A DNA stretch of 19,203 bases from Fibrobacterota bacterium (lineage in GTDB: Bacteria; Fibrobacterota; Chitinivibrionia; Chitinivibrionales; Chitinispirillaceae). Made by a program: the position numbers and the translations under genes. The stretch spans positions 1 to 19,203 of the forward strand of contig JAEZKC010000132.1 in NCBI GenBank assembly GCA_023436205.1, in the 5' to 3' direction. Below, piece after piece: positions 1 through 6,630 of this stretch. Below the pieces are notes generated by a model. That model was not told where the DNA came from. It made no database searches and saw only the letters and a list, made by a program, of their open reading frames with translations. The first letter of the stretch is position 1, and each line of letters starts with the position of its first letter.

Positions 1-358
1 AGTATTCGTGAACTTCAACTGTTCCTCTCCCGAGCATCTGTGCTTTCTTATGGAGCTTTTCCATCACAGTTTCGCTCACCTTCCCGTATACATTAATATG
101 TAAAAGATCGATATAGTCACCAAAAGCCTTAAACCGTTCTTTACCTGTAGTTAAATGATAGTCAAGCGATTCAGAATCGGGATGAACCGCCACTACAGTC
201 ATTTCTGTTTCGCTTTCGTTCAGAAAAAAAGCATAGGACAAAACCCTTGGAACATGTTCCTCAACGAAAGATGCCAGTTCGCTCATTTGCGCTTTAAGCT
301 GCTCCAGTTTTCCAGCGCGTATGGAGGATGTATCGACATAGATGATGGGATGAGGCAT
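1..358 (-). CDS. Partial conserved hypothetical protein (ABM-like alpha/beta fold possible)
   Basis: Reading the minus strand from an ATG at 358 gives an open frame without stops to position 1, so at least 119 residues are present and the C-terminus lies outside the window. A good ribosome binding site (AAGGAG, seven bases before the ATG) supports the start. The protein begins MPHPIIYVDTSSIRAGK, followed by a helix-like stretch (LEQLKAQMSELASFVEEH), a strand with FFLNENETEMTVVAVHP, and further on FGDYIDLLHINVYGKVSE. This strand/helix/strand layout recalls small antibiotic-biosynthesis-monooxygenase-type dimeric barrels, but I see no decisive motif, so function is unassigned. It is the only convincing minus-strand gene here and probably marks the edge of the block of plus-strand genes. 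Confidence 0.75.
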   Translation of the reverse strand, partial: MPHPIIYVDTSSIRAGKLEQLKAQMSELASFVEEHVPRVLSYAFFLNESETEMTVVAVHPDSESLDYHLTTGKERFKAFGDYIDLLHINVYGKVSETVMEKLHKKAQMLGRGTVEVHEY

Positions 359-462
359 TGCTTTACTCCTTCTGTGAAGAGATCGATTAAGGTAAAGAGC
401 AAAACAGGCACCAGAGCAGTGATAAAGAGGAGGCGGTGCTTTATCTTATCTCCATTCGCGAC

Positions 463-527
463 CATTCGTGAAATTCGCGGTTAATCTTTCAGATCTGAAC
501 CGCTAATGACGCCAATGAACACGAATG
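463..527. repeat. Nested inverted repeat (hairpin element) upstream of the divergent genes
   Basis: CATTCGTG (463-470) pairs perfectly with CACGAATG (520-527), and inside it GCGGTT (477-482) pairs with AACCGC (498-503). The phrase around it (ATTCGTGAAATTCGCGG) resembles widely dispersed intergenic repeats I remember from other environmental genomes, which I cannot verify here. It lies between the divergently transcribed genes at 358 and 640, so it could sit over their promoters. Confidence 0.55.
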
Positions 528-639
528 GGACATGACCGGACTCATTTCAAATCAATGGCATTTACGATCCCCAGCATTGCATGTAATCTATATTAAAGAC
601 ACTTACTCATAATTGCTGATACATATCAGAGGAGTCTTA

Positions 640-972
640 ATGACCACACAACTCTCCGAAAAACAGAAAGCTGAACTCGATGAGTTCATAACAAGTAATC
701 AGACCGAAAATAAAATACAGAAAGTCTACACACTGCTCATTGCTGCCGTTCTTATATTCGGAGCGATCCTCTCTTTCATCGCTGCAAACAGTATATGCTC
801 AAGTGATCATCTGGGCAGACATGAAATTCGATCCCTGGCAATCCTCACCGGAATTATGATACTCGGGGCCATTGGCGGACCGTTTACAATAGTCATTTAT
901 CTTAAGGGTAGAAAAAAGGAAAAAGAGCTGGCAGAAGCCATGGACAGAGATCTGGGCAGAAGATTTGAGTGA
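640..972 (+). CDS. Small two-helix membrane protein
   Basis: The frame is open from a TTG at 613, but the ATG at 640 is preceded by AGAGGAG at good distance and is the better start, giving 110 residues (MTTQLSEKQKAELDEF...). An N-terminal charged helix of about 30 residues leads into two hydrophobic segments, roughly residues 32-51 (TLLIAAVLIFGAILSFIAA) and 68-90 (SLAILTGIMILGAIGG...FTIVIYL). These are followed by a highly charged C-terminal tail (KGRKKEKELAEAMDRDLGRR). The layout predicts an inner-membrane protein with both ends in the cytoplasm. No family was recognised and no function is proposed. The neighbouring genes give no functional hint. Confidence 0.7.
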   Translation: MTTQLSEKQKAELDEFITSNQTENKIQKVYTLLIAAVLIFGAILSFIAANSICSSDHLGRHEIRSLAILTGIMILGAIGGPFTIVIYLKGRKKEKELAEAMDRDLGRRFE

Positions 973-1026
973 TTAGAGCCCCAGACCGTAAAAAGGCGTT
1001 CCGGTTGAAAAAAGGATCTAGCAATT

Positions 1027-1137
1027 ATGGCCACCAGATATAATGTTTGTAAATTATCCATAGGTTCATTAGAAAACTATGAAAGCGATGAAACCCTTAT
1101 ATGCTATGACTGCGCCAACAGTATACCTTGTCATTAA
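1027..1137 (+). CDS. Possible 36-aa cysteine-rich microprotein
   Basis: An ATG at 1027 opens a 36-codon frame ending at TAA 1135-1137, one base before the in-frame upstream ATG of the next ORF. AAGGA lies about 12 bases upstream of the start, which is further than usual. The peptide carries C8, C26, C29 and C35-H36, with CYDC forming a CxxC knuckle. Four potential metal ligands in 36 residues suggest a small zinc-binding or redox peptide, but nothing outside the sequence supports this. It could equally be the remnant of a longer gene. Confidence 0.35.
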   Translation: MATRYNVCKLSIGSLENYESDETLICYDCANSIPCH

Positions 1138-1155
1138 ATGCAAGAAGAGTGGAGA

Positions 1156-1515
1156 ATGACAAAAACCATTCTAATGCTATGCTTGATTATTAATATGGTT
1201 AGTTGTGTAAACTATCCTCCAGGACAAAGATCTGATTTCACCTTTGTTAAAGATGATTTGTATAAGAAGAGCGGAGAGTTATATCTAAAAGTGTATTTAA
1301 CAGGCAGTAGGTCCATTCTATATTTGTCGGTTATATATTCAGATAATTTTGGTGAGGATGGTGTGGCAAAAATTGGAAAAGTAATACACTTAAAGTCTTT
1401 TAAAAAGTTAAAGAATAACTATTATCAAGATAAAAACCATATATATAAATTAAAGATAATGTATGATTCAGCTACATTGGCTGTAGTGGACGATCACAAG
1501 ATCACAGATGATTGA
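1156..1515 (+). CDS. Lipoprotein with DKNYY-like segment
   Basis: The ATG at 1156 is preferred over the upstream ATG at 1138 because it places a clean lipoprotein signal at the N-terminus: MTKTILMLCLIINMVSC, with lipobox MVSC and the lipidated cysteine at residue 17. GTGGAG lies just upstream as ribosome binding site. The mature part of about 100 residues contains SFKKLKNNYYQDKNHIYKL, which resembles the repeated unit of DKNYY-family lipoproteins (SFxxL...YxxDKNxVY). Only about one and a half units are present, so the protein is either short for the family or truncated. It is predicted to be lipid-anchored in the cell envelope. Its role is unknown. Confidence 0.65.
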   Translation: MTKTILMLCLIINMVSCVNYPPGQRSDFTFVKDDLYKKSGELYLKVYLTGSRSILYLSVIYSDNFGEDGVAKIGKVIHLKSFKKLKNNYYQDKNHIYKLKIMYDSATLAVVDDHKITDD

Positions 1516-1520
1516 TTTCC

Positions 1521-1710
1521 TAGTCCCGTAGGGACTACACATTTATAGCACATATGACAAACAATGAAATCTCTTCGTCCCGTAGGGACGATATATTATC
1601 TATGTATCGCAGGGTAATAGTTACTATTAAGAGTATATGTTGTCCCTACGGGACAAGGAGATTGTTTCGAGGATACGGTTTTCTATAAATATTATGTCCC
1701 TACGGGACAG
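1521..1710. repeat. Four GTCCCGTAGGGAC palindromes in a large mirror-symmetric element
   Basis: Short palindromes occur at 1523-1535 and 1577-1589 (GTCCCGTAGGGAC) and, as the reverse complement GTCCCTACGGGAC, at 1642-1654 and 1696-1708. Start-to-start spacings are 54, 65 and 54 bases. The spacers also match in inverted orientation (ATTTATAG between the outer pair and AATCTC before the inner pair), so the block is an imperfect inverted duplication of a unit of roughly 85 bp. The first copy extends to TAGTCCC-GTA-GGGACTA. Similar palindromes are, from memory, common intergenic repeats in Bacteroidota and related genomes. A short reading frame crossing this block is not considered a gene. Confidence 0.85.
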
Positions 1711-2038
1711 GAAAATTACATTTCGTAATAGCATCAATGAACACCAGTTTTATGTCGGAGAAATTAATAAGCAGATTACAGATGATCAATTTCCTGATCC
1801 CCTCGCGACAACTGTGCCCTCCCTGACGGGTCGGGGTACTGCCTGATCTCTCCCACCAGTATTGTCAGATATCGCCGCCAGGAATCGAAATGAAAAGTAT
1901 CCACTACACAAACATGGTCTGGCCTTGTGATCGTTAGTTAGTCCGACTCACTGGGTTTTACTAAATAATATTGCGAGAGAGGCCCTTCCTGACGGATTGG
2001 ACTGCAGCAGAACTTTCTTGTTCGCAAACTTTTAGATG

Positions 2039-2081
2039 ACCCTTCGACTCCGGCGGACCTACGCTCTGGGTGAGCGGAACG
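2039..2081 (+). repeat. 43-bp direct repeat, copy 1
   Basis: This stretch begins ACCCTTCGACTCCGGCGG and ends GGTGAGCGGAACG, and is identical over 43 bases to 2238-2280. It contains CGCTC-TGGGT-GAGCG, able to form a small hairpin. Sequences of the CCCTTCGACTCCGCTCAGGG type are, from memory, widespread intergenic repeats. Here they lie inside a gene-free interval. Confidence 0.9.
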
Positions 2082-2237
2082 AGGCTGCATTCGATGGCCA
2101 GTAGTGTGAGGAGACTCCTCCTGTTGTTTTTCCTAAACTCGTGATTGATAAACTCCGATGACTATCTTCGATATAGCTCCAGCGCGGGTGATGGTGCCGG
2201 TGACCTGCAAGGCGTCTTCGCCGTTAACAATAGGACT

Positions 2238-2280
2238 ACCCTTCGACTCCGGCGGACCTACGCTCTGGGTGAGCGGAACG
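2238..2280 (+). repeat. 43-bp direct repeat, copy 2
   Basis: Identical over 43 bases to 2039-2081 and in the same orientation, 199 bases downstream. The flanks differ (GAGGCTG after copy 1, GGCGTCA after copy 2), which sets the repeat boundary. Confidence 0.9.
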
Positions 2281-2587
2281 GGCGTCATCGCATAACGAAC
2301 CGATTCTTCTCAATTAACAATCATTATTAATCAATCAACTATTCTCCCCTATTCAAACCCCTAGTTCCATCACCACCATAAAAAATATTTTGCTTTCCCC
2401 TTTGCTCGCGCTTTATCTTTTATTTCAGCAATGCATCTTGTTTCGCCCGCTATGTTTCGCTAACCCGCTAACTTCCGATGCATGCCGTTTCATGCCTCCT
2501 GCTGTCCCAATCTCAACATTCGAGGGCTTTTAGTCGCCTTTCACCCGTCCTCGAAACCTATTCTCAACAAAAGTACAGATAGAGTTG

Positions 2588-2607
2588 ACCGTCAAGTGAC
2601 GGTTTTT
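2588..2607 (+). terminator. Hairpin with T-tract ahead of the paralogue pair
   Basis: ACCGTC-AAGT-GACGGT followed directly by TTTT makes a six-pair stem with a four-base loop, typical in form of a Rho-independent terminator on the plus strand. It lies about 80 bases before the start at 2688 with no convincing gene upstream. It could therefore end a remnant transcript or act as a leader attenuator. Confidence 0.55.
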
Positions 2608-2687
2608 ACTGTAACGGAGCCACCGGGGGCCCATTTTCCCGTCATCGGCGTGCTTCATCGTGCTTCACCTTAACAAGGAAGATAGTG

Positions 2688-3491
2688 ATGCCTATCAGTC
2701 CTGATCAACAGGCAACAATCGATTCGCTTGTTGGTCAAGTCAACCCCAAGACGCTTCAAAAGCTGTCCGGCATAACGGTCGAACAGTTCATTGAAGTATT
2801 CGCCAACCATGCAGCGCGTAGTGTCAAAGATTGGACTGCGCTGGAGGCTGCGGGGTACCCGATAGAGAAAAGGGAGTTGAACTTTGCTCTTATCGAGTCC
2901 ATCGCCATGGCCTATGGTGTGCGTGTCGGCTCCCATGCGGAGGTTTCCCCAGAACGCAGGGAGTATAATGAGATGCTTGAGCAGTGCGTGCAGGACAAAA
3001 AGATCATGATGCGCGTGCTCAATCGCATTATCAATATCACCAACAACCTCAGGCTTCGGAAATTCTACCAGAAGATCGCAAGCGGCAACTCCATTACAAA
3101 CAACGTTTGTGATGTGCTGTCTCTTGCAAACAAACTTCAGGAATTCCCGGACCTGTGCGGCTCGATCAGGCCCGACAGAGTCGAGGTTAACGCCGAGTTT
3201 CTCAATGCGGCGGTCGACCGCGCCTCGAGGCTAATCACCATGCGGGGTTTTGTCGGCAGCGGTCCCAAGTCAAGTGAGGCCGTTGAGTACCTGAACAAGC
3301 TGATCTCAGTTGCCATCAAATTGCACGCGGAGCTCATGGAGTACGTGGAAGCGGCCATGATGAACAATCCCGAGCATGTCGAGCGCTACTATGGACCGAT
3401 GAGAAGCAGAAAGTCTGATTCCTCTCAGGAGAAATCTTCTGAGGAGAGCACACAAGATGCGTCTCTGAAAGCTGAGAGCAAAGCCAACTGA
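2688..3491 (+). CDS. Unrecognised helical protein, paralogue 1
   Basis: The frame also contains a GTG at 2685, but ATG 2688 lies seven bases after AAGGAA and is the better start, giving 267 residues. No signal peptide or membrane segment is visible. The sequence is almost entirely helix-forming, ending in a Ser/Glu-rich, probably disordered tail (about residues 245-267). It aligns along nearly its whole length with the next gene: VEQFIE with IEQFIT near residue 30, VEVNAEFL with VEINAPYL, then ITMRG with LRMKG, and a closing AAMMNNPEHVERYY with AAFINDLDHYYRYY. Both genes are visibly richer in G+C than the AT-rich genes to the right. I do not recognise the family. The two proteins could form a heteromer. 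Confidence 0.85.
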   Translation: MPISPDQQATIDSLVGQVNPKTLQKLSGITVEQFIEVFANHAARSVKDWTALEAAGYPIEKRELNFALIESIAMAYGVRVGSHAEVSPERREYNEMLEQCVQDKKIMMRVLNRIINITNNLRLRKFYQKIASGNSITNNVCDVLSLANKLQEFPDLCGSIRPDRVEVNAEFLNAAVDRASRLITMRGFVGSGPKSSEAVEYLNKLISVAIKLHAELMEYVEAAMMNNPEHVERYYGPMRSRKSDSSQEKSSEESTQDASLKAESKAN

Positions 3492-3531
3492 TGGACTGCC
3501 GAAGCGTCAAATGGGGGCGTTGAAAGCAGGT

Positions 3532-3573
3532 GCGCCAAACGGAGAGGGTTACAAACTCTCTCCTGGCGCTTTT
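3532..3573 (+). terminator. Strong hairpin terminator between the paralogues
   Basis: GCGCCA (3532-3537) pairs with TGGCGC (3564-3569), with inner pairing GGAGAG (3541-3546) against CTCTCC, followed by TTTT. The next start codon is only 37 bases further on, so transcription of the second paralogue needs either read-through or a promoter overlapping this hairpin. Confidence 0.75.
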
Positions 3574-3609
3574 CACCAATAAACACTCTTCTCCTGTCCG
3601 GTAAAGATC

Positions 3610-4419
3610 ATGACATTCAACAGCATACTCCCTGAGCAGATTAAAGAACAGATCGATAGTGAGGCATCGGCGCTCTCACCTGTGCAGTTGCGGCGCCCGT
3701 CGATGTCAATCGAGCAGTTTATCACCGAGCACGCCAGGATCCTTGCTCGCGCAGAAAAAGACAAAGATATACTGGTCGCGGCCAAGTTCAACTGGAGCCG
3801 CAAGGAGCTTTTCGACTATCAGCTCAAGTATCTGCTGCTTGCCAATGGCGAGCGGACCAGAGCAAGTCTAAAAGCGCCGGAGACCAGGGCGCGGTTTGAC
3901 GAGGAGATGTCGCGGGTCAAAACCGATTTCGTTATCATCAGGGAAGTGGTGTCTTTCATTGTAAAGAACGGAAACGACCCCAAGCTTTCATCCCGGCTCA
4001 AAAAAAGGGTAAGCGGCAGGGGGAAGCTGGCGATCCTGATCAACACGCTAGACCTCGTGGCCATCATAAGCGAGCATGAAACGCTGGCCCAGAAGATTTG
4101 CCCCGGGGGCGTGGAGATCAACGCTCCGTATCTGCAGAGGCTATCCGAGCGGGCATTGAGTCTGCTTCGAATGAAGGGGCTGGATGTAATCGAAGGTGTC
4201 CCGTGCAATCTGGCAGTGGACAGGGTGCGTAAGCTTATCACGCTCTGCATTAATGCCAGGGAGGAGATAAAGCAGTTCGCTCACGCCGCGTTTATAAACG
4301 ATCTTGACCATTATTACCGGTATTATGCCGATGAGGTCAGACGCAGCAGGAAGCGTTTGGCTGATCACGGCCAGCCTGAAACAGTTAGTACAGGTTCTGA
4401 ACGTTCTTTAAAAATATGA
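3610..4419 (+). CDS. Unrecognised helical protein, paralogue 2
   Basis: ATG 3610 opens 269 residues (MTFNSILPEQIKEQIDSE...). The ribosome binding site is poor (GGTAAAG), in contrast to the first paralogue. The protein is helical and soluble-looking, without signal peptide or membrane helix. Its homology to the preceding gene runs from SIEQFI (near residue 33) through the basic central part (SRLKKRVSGRGKL, against KFYQKIASGNS in the partner) to the shared C-terminal block ending RSRK, after which a short divergent tail follows. By eye, identity is only about a quarter to a third, so the duplication is old. It could be a DNA- or RNA-associated protein given the basic patches, but that is speculation. 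Confidence 0.83.
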   Translation: MTFNSILPEQIKEQIDSEASALSPVQLRRPSMSIEQFITEHARILARAEKDKDILVAAKFNWSRKELFDYQLKYLLLANGERTRASLKAPETRARFDEEMSRVKTDFVIIREVVSFIVKNGNDPKLSSRLKKRVSGRGKLAILINTLDLVAIISEHETLAQKICPGGVEINAPYLQRLSERALSLLRMKGLDVIEGVPCNLAVDRVRKLITLCINAREEIKQFAHAAFINDLDHYYRYYADEVRRSRKRLADHGQPETVSTGSERSLKI

Positions 4420-5094
4420 AAGTGTAGCCAGAGGAAGATCGGCAAGACTTTTCTAATGATGCTCACGTTTCGGCTGTGGGCGGTCTTGCTCTGTAATAGA
4501 TAACAGTGTATTTCAGCTCTCCTTCCTGGTAATATCATCATAAATCATCTCCTGACAAACTCGTTTTTCTGAATCCCTGTATTCCCGATTGCTACAGCTC
4601 CTGAAAACTTTGCAACAGCCGCCTGCGACTCTGCAACAGACCGTGCAGCGTTTGTAACTGACATTTTGCGGTCATGCAACAGAAGTTTCCCATTGTTGCG
4701 ACAGAGATCAGCCATTGTGCAAAATGGTTTTCCATTGTGAAACATGGTTTAGGGAAGAAGCGCATCCGTTGCTGCGCATTTCCGGTAAAATGTTGCAAAG
4801 GTCCGTAAGCTTGTTGCCAATTGCAGAGGCAAGTCACAACTTACGCGAGCTCGGTTGCAAAGCGGTCGAGCGCTGTTTCAAATATGAGCGGGGCTGAGGA
4901 AGTCGGTCCTCCCGGTTGTCTGAGGTTACTTTGGGAAGATGAATGGATGGCAGGTGGTATTGTGACTAGATAATGAGGACACTGGAGAATTCGGGCGTTT
5001 TGGGGGCATTGACAGGTAGATCCGGTGTTAGGAGGGCTTTTTCGGAATGAAGGGACGGCGACGGATTAAGGTTTGAGGAGATTTCCAGGGGGAT
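4420..5094. other. Gene-free interval containing the 21-bp repeat array
   Basis: No credible gene is seen between the second paralogue and repeat B1. A long-loop inverted repeat (GCAAGAC 4442-4448 with GTCTTGC 4483-4489) follows the stop codon but lacks a T-tract. The 21-bp-period array occupies about 4570-4880. From about 4890 to 5090 the sequence is G-rich with many GGA/GGG triplets, and I see no gene or defined signal in it. Frames on both strands through the array reflect the seven-codon periodicity and are not counted as genes. Confidence 0.6.
4570..4880. repeat. Degenerate 21-bp-period repeat array with strand switch
   Basis: A core TGCAACAG or close variant starts at 4590, 4611, 4632, 4653, 4675, 4697, 4718 and 4738, so the spacing is 21, 21, 21, 22, 22, 21 and 20. 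To the right the reverse complement appears: GTTGC at 4768, 4792, 4813 and 4854, and a GTTTC variant at 4875. Spacings there are 24, 21, 41 (about two units) and 21. The array is therefore two arms of opposite polarity meeting near 4745-4766. Units are degenerate outside the core. A 21-bp step equals two helical turns, which would place the motif on one face of the DNA. It could be a protein-binding array, or a decayed minisatellite. Confidence 0.7.
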
Positions 5095-5183
5095 TTGCTT
5101 TTATTCCGGGTCATTTGCAAGCCAGCAGGTTCTGGATGTGGAAGGCCAGGCGCAAGGCTAGAATTCCTGGTTTATCGGAGAAT

Positions 5184-5269
5184 GCTGCAGGATATTGCAG
5201 CTTGGGACAAGGGGAATTATTTTAATCTCAGGGGGCCTTGGGATATTCGGACAGAGAAATGTGTCAAAG
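5184..5269 (+). repeat. Dispersed repeat B, copy 1
   Basis: Between TGCAGGATATTGCAGC and AAATGTGTCAAAG this copy matches 8224-8309 with about 11 mismatches in 84 aligned bases and no gaps (hand count). The core GGGGAATTATTTTA is shared with all three copies. It lies upstream of the TPR-like gene, in the same orientation as copy 2 relative to its gene. Confidence 0.88.
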
Positions 5270-5296
5270 ATGCAATAGTGCGTCTTAGGGTCCCGG

Positions 5297-5331
5297 ACTC
5301 TCCCAAAGCCGCAATGCGGCTTTGGGAGAGT
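5297..5331. repeat. 35-bp near-perfect palindrome
   Basis: ACTCTCCCAAAGCCGCA (5297-5313) is followed by a single A and then by its exact reverse complement (5315-5331). Seventeen paired bases around a one-base centre would form a very stable hairpin or cruciform. It lies about 97 bases before the start at 5428. No T-tract follows, so it is not a typical intrinsic terminator. It could be a transcript-stability element or a recombination or insertion scar. Confidence 0.92.
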
Positions 5332-5427
5332 TGTAGGCCATTTTGCATAAGACATAAGATGCTGCGGAATAAGATCGCCGAGGAAATAGAGCGCGAGGGA
5401 CAAGATCATGGAAAGGATTCTTACACG

Positions 5428-5832
5428 ATGGACATAATGAAGCAATTGCAACCAATTGGAATCAAATATAAGCAAGGATTATTTCCTGAATGCATTGAAG
5501 ATCTAAAGAAATTGTGGATTTCTCTGCCGGAACCTAAGTCAACCGTATCGAACACTTATTTGATAATTGAGTATATGGTTCGAACATACATGAAGATGAA
5601 AGAATTCGAACAAGCACTTTTATGGGGTATAAAAGGTACTGAGTATAATGGGAAAAGAAATTTAAAAGGGGAAGCAGAATTTTTACTCGGAGAAGTTGCA
5701 TTTGAAATGGGATACTTTGAATTCGCCAAAGACATGTTTATACTGGCTAAAAAGAGATCACATAAACAGGCCTTCAAAGAAGCGAACCCGCAGTATTTAA
5801 AGCTTCTTAAAGGCAATGATACTCAGTTATGA
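5428..5832 (+). CDS. Small TPR-like protein
   Basis: The reading frame is open from 5095, but its first part runs through repeat B and the 35-bp palindrome. I place the start at ATG 5428 (AAAGGA about 11 bases upstream), giving 134 residues; ATG 5437 is an alternative. The protein is all-helical with tetratricopeptide-like helix pairs: a first pair with IKYKQGLFPECIEDLKKLW, a central one with YMVRTYMKMKEFEQALLWGI, and a third with EAEFLLGEVAFEMGYFEFAK. The phrases LPEPK and FLLGEVAFEMG match, from memory, a family of small TPR proteins often found near polymorphic toxins. No toxin is visible next to it here. It is probably a cytoplasmic protein-binding scaffold. Confidence 0.72.
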   Translation: MDIMKQLQPIGIKYKQGLFPECIEDLKKLWISLPEPKSTVSNTYLIIEYMVRTYMKMKEFEQALLWGIKGTEYNGKRNLKGEAEFLLGEVAFEMGYFEFAKDMFILAKKRSHKQAFKEANPQYLKLLKGNDTQL

Positions 5833-6153
5833 AAATGCCATTAAGAGAATACCACAAGACCCGCGCAGATAAGAAAGCAGATCGGCGAGAATAAAAGAGC
5901 AGCAGGACATAAGATATGCAAAACAGCCTACAACAGCGCCATGTCAAAATTACTTTACACTAAGGTAGGCTGCATTATTGCCTTTCAAGCTTCGAAGACT
6001 CGCATGACAGGCAATAATTTCGCATTACTTTTAGCCGTAACTTCGGCATAGCGCGGCCGTTGTTTGCCATAAATTGGCATGAGGAATAAGACCGCCAACG
6101 GAAAAAGATCACGAGCACACGTGTAATAAGAACAAAATTAGGACTGGTTCTCA
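5833..6153. other. Intergenic stretch holding repeat A copy 1
   Basis: This gap contains a copy of the post-stop motif near 5845-5875 (ACAAGACCCGCGCAG), then repeat A copy 1, then a second post-stop-type motif at 6081-6108 (GAGGAATAAGACCGCC). Within it, TGCCA-TAAAT-TGGCA near 6065-6079 can form a small hairpin. No gene is seen. A short minus-strand frame through repeat A is regarded as incidental. Confidence 0.6.
5931..6056 (+). repeat. Dispersed repeat A, copy 1
   Basis: From CAACAGCG to TAGCGCGG this 126-bp stretch matches 6727-6851 with about eight differences, including one single-base gap (hand count, about 94%). It contains a perfect inverted repeat ATTATTGCCT (5974-5983) and AGGCAATAAT (6009-6018), and a smaller GCCG-TAACTT-CGGC hairpin. 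In this copy AGCCTAC just before the element also pairs with GTAGGCT inside it. The element ends 98 bases before the next start codon. Confidence 0.92.
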
Positions 6154-6630
6154 ATGGATAAAGATACAAAGGATTTACCATTAAGATATCTAGGTTATTC
6201 GCTATGGTGGGTTAACCACGGAAGCAAAGATTATGAGAGTAAGAATGCCGAGATACGAAAATTAAAAGAGAAATTTGAAAAAGAAGGTTTACCAGAAAAC
6301 GATGCATATTTCAAAGCAACTATGGAAGTGAACTTTGAAAGTCATCCAGATGAAGACATCTCGGAACAAGTAAATGATCTATGTAAAAAGGGGGACTTTC
6401 AAGCATTTCAGTTAATTAGAGAAATTGTAGCCAATTCACCAAATGAAGAGAATATTTTATCATACATTGGAGCAGGATTATTTGAGGATTGGATCCAAAA
6501 TGCTGATTATAAAGAATTCAAAGAAGAAGTTGAAGAATTATTTGATACTGACGATAAATGGCGAATTGTGATTCTATCCTCCTGGCATAACCCAGAGGAA
6601 TTAGAAAAGAAAATTAGAATAAAAGAATAG
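6154..6630 (+). CDS. DUF6869-like protein
   Basis: ATG 6154 gives 158 residues; AGGA lies about 11 bases upstream. The N-terminal third is highly charged and helical (SKNAEIRKLKEKFEKEG, about residues 29-45). From about residue 70 the protein shows the pattern I associate with DUF6869: a helix of the type FQAFQLIREIVANSP, the phrase YIGAGLFEDWI (residues 104-114, compare LGAGPLEDLL in the family), then charged helices and a closing ILSSWHNPEE. No catalytic residues are evident and the family's function is unknown to me. It looks cytoplasmic. It is preceded by repeat A and followed by another A copy, so gene and leader look like one unit. Confidence 0.65.
   Translation: MDKDTKDLPLRYLGYSLWWVNHGSKDYESKNAEIRKLKEKFEKEGLPENDAYFKATMEVNFESHPDEDISEQVNDLCKKGDFQAFQLIREIVANSPNEENILSYIGAGLFEDWIQNADYKEFKEEVEELFDTDDKWRIVILSSWHNPEELEKKIRIKE

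Larger units (their letters stand above)
1711..2687. other. Gene-free interval with repeats only
   Basis: About one kilobase follows the palindrome block without a credible gene. Short frames exist, but they run through repeats, lack ribosome binding sites and have no protein-like composition. The interval holds the two 43-bp direct repeats and, near its right end, a terminator-like hairpin. A short phrase GCCCTYCCTGACGG occurs near 1816 and 1982. The rest (about 1850-2030 and 2340-2580) shows nothing I can name. Confidence 0.6.

Noticed and set aside
1516..1720. Possible CRISPR array from regularly spaced GTCCCGTAGGGAC
   Set aside because: The repeat is only 13 bp, inverts in the second half, its spacers are related to each other, and no cas genes are present.
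1637..1846. 69-codon plus-strand frame
   Set aside because: It runs through the GTCCCTACGGGAC palindromes, so its repeated phrase (LSLRDKEI / MSLRDRKI) is just translated repeat, and there is no ribosome binding site.
2145..2330. 61-codon frame
   Set aside because: Contains one of the 43-bp non-coding repeats and has no protein-like composition.
4545..4897. Minus-strand frame 4545-4745 and plus-strand frame 4715-4897 with seven-residue periodicity
   Set aside because: The periodicity comes from the 21-bp DNA repeats. Several steps are 20 or 22 bases, which would break a coding repeat, and the two frames are on opposite strands over one array.
5095..5427. N-terminal extension of the TPR-like protein
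   Set aside because: It would encode repeat B and the 35-bp palindrome, and its composition differs from the TPR part.
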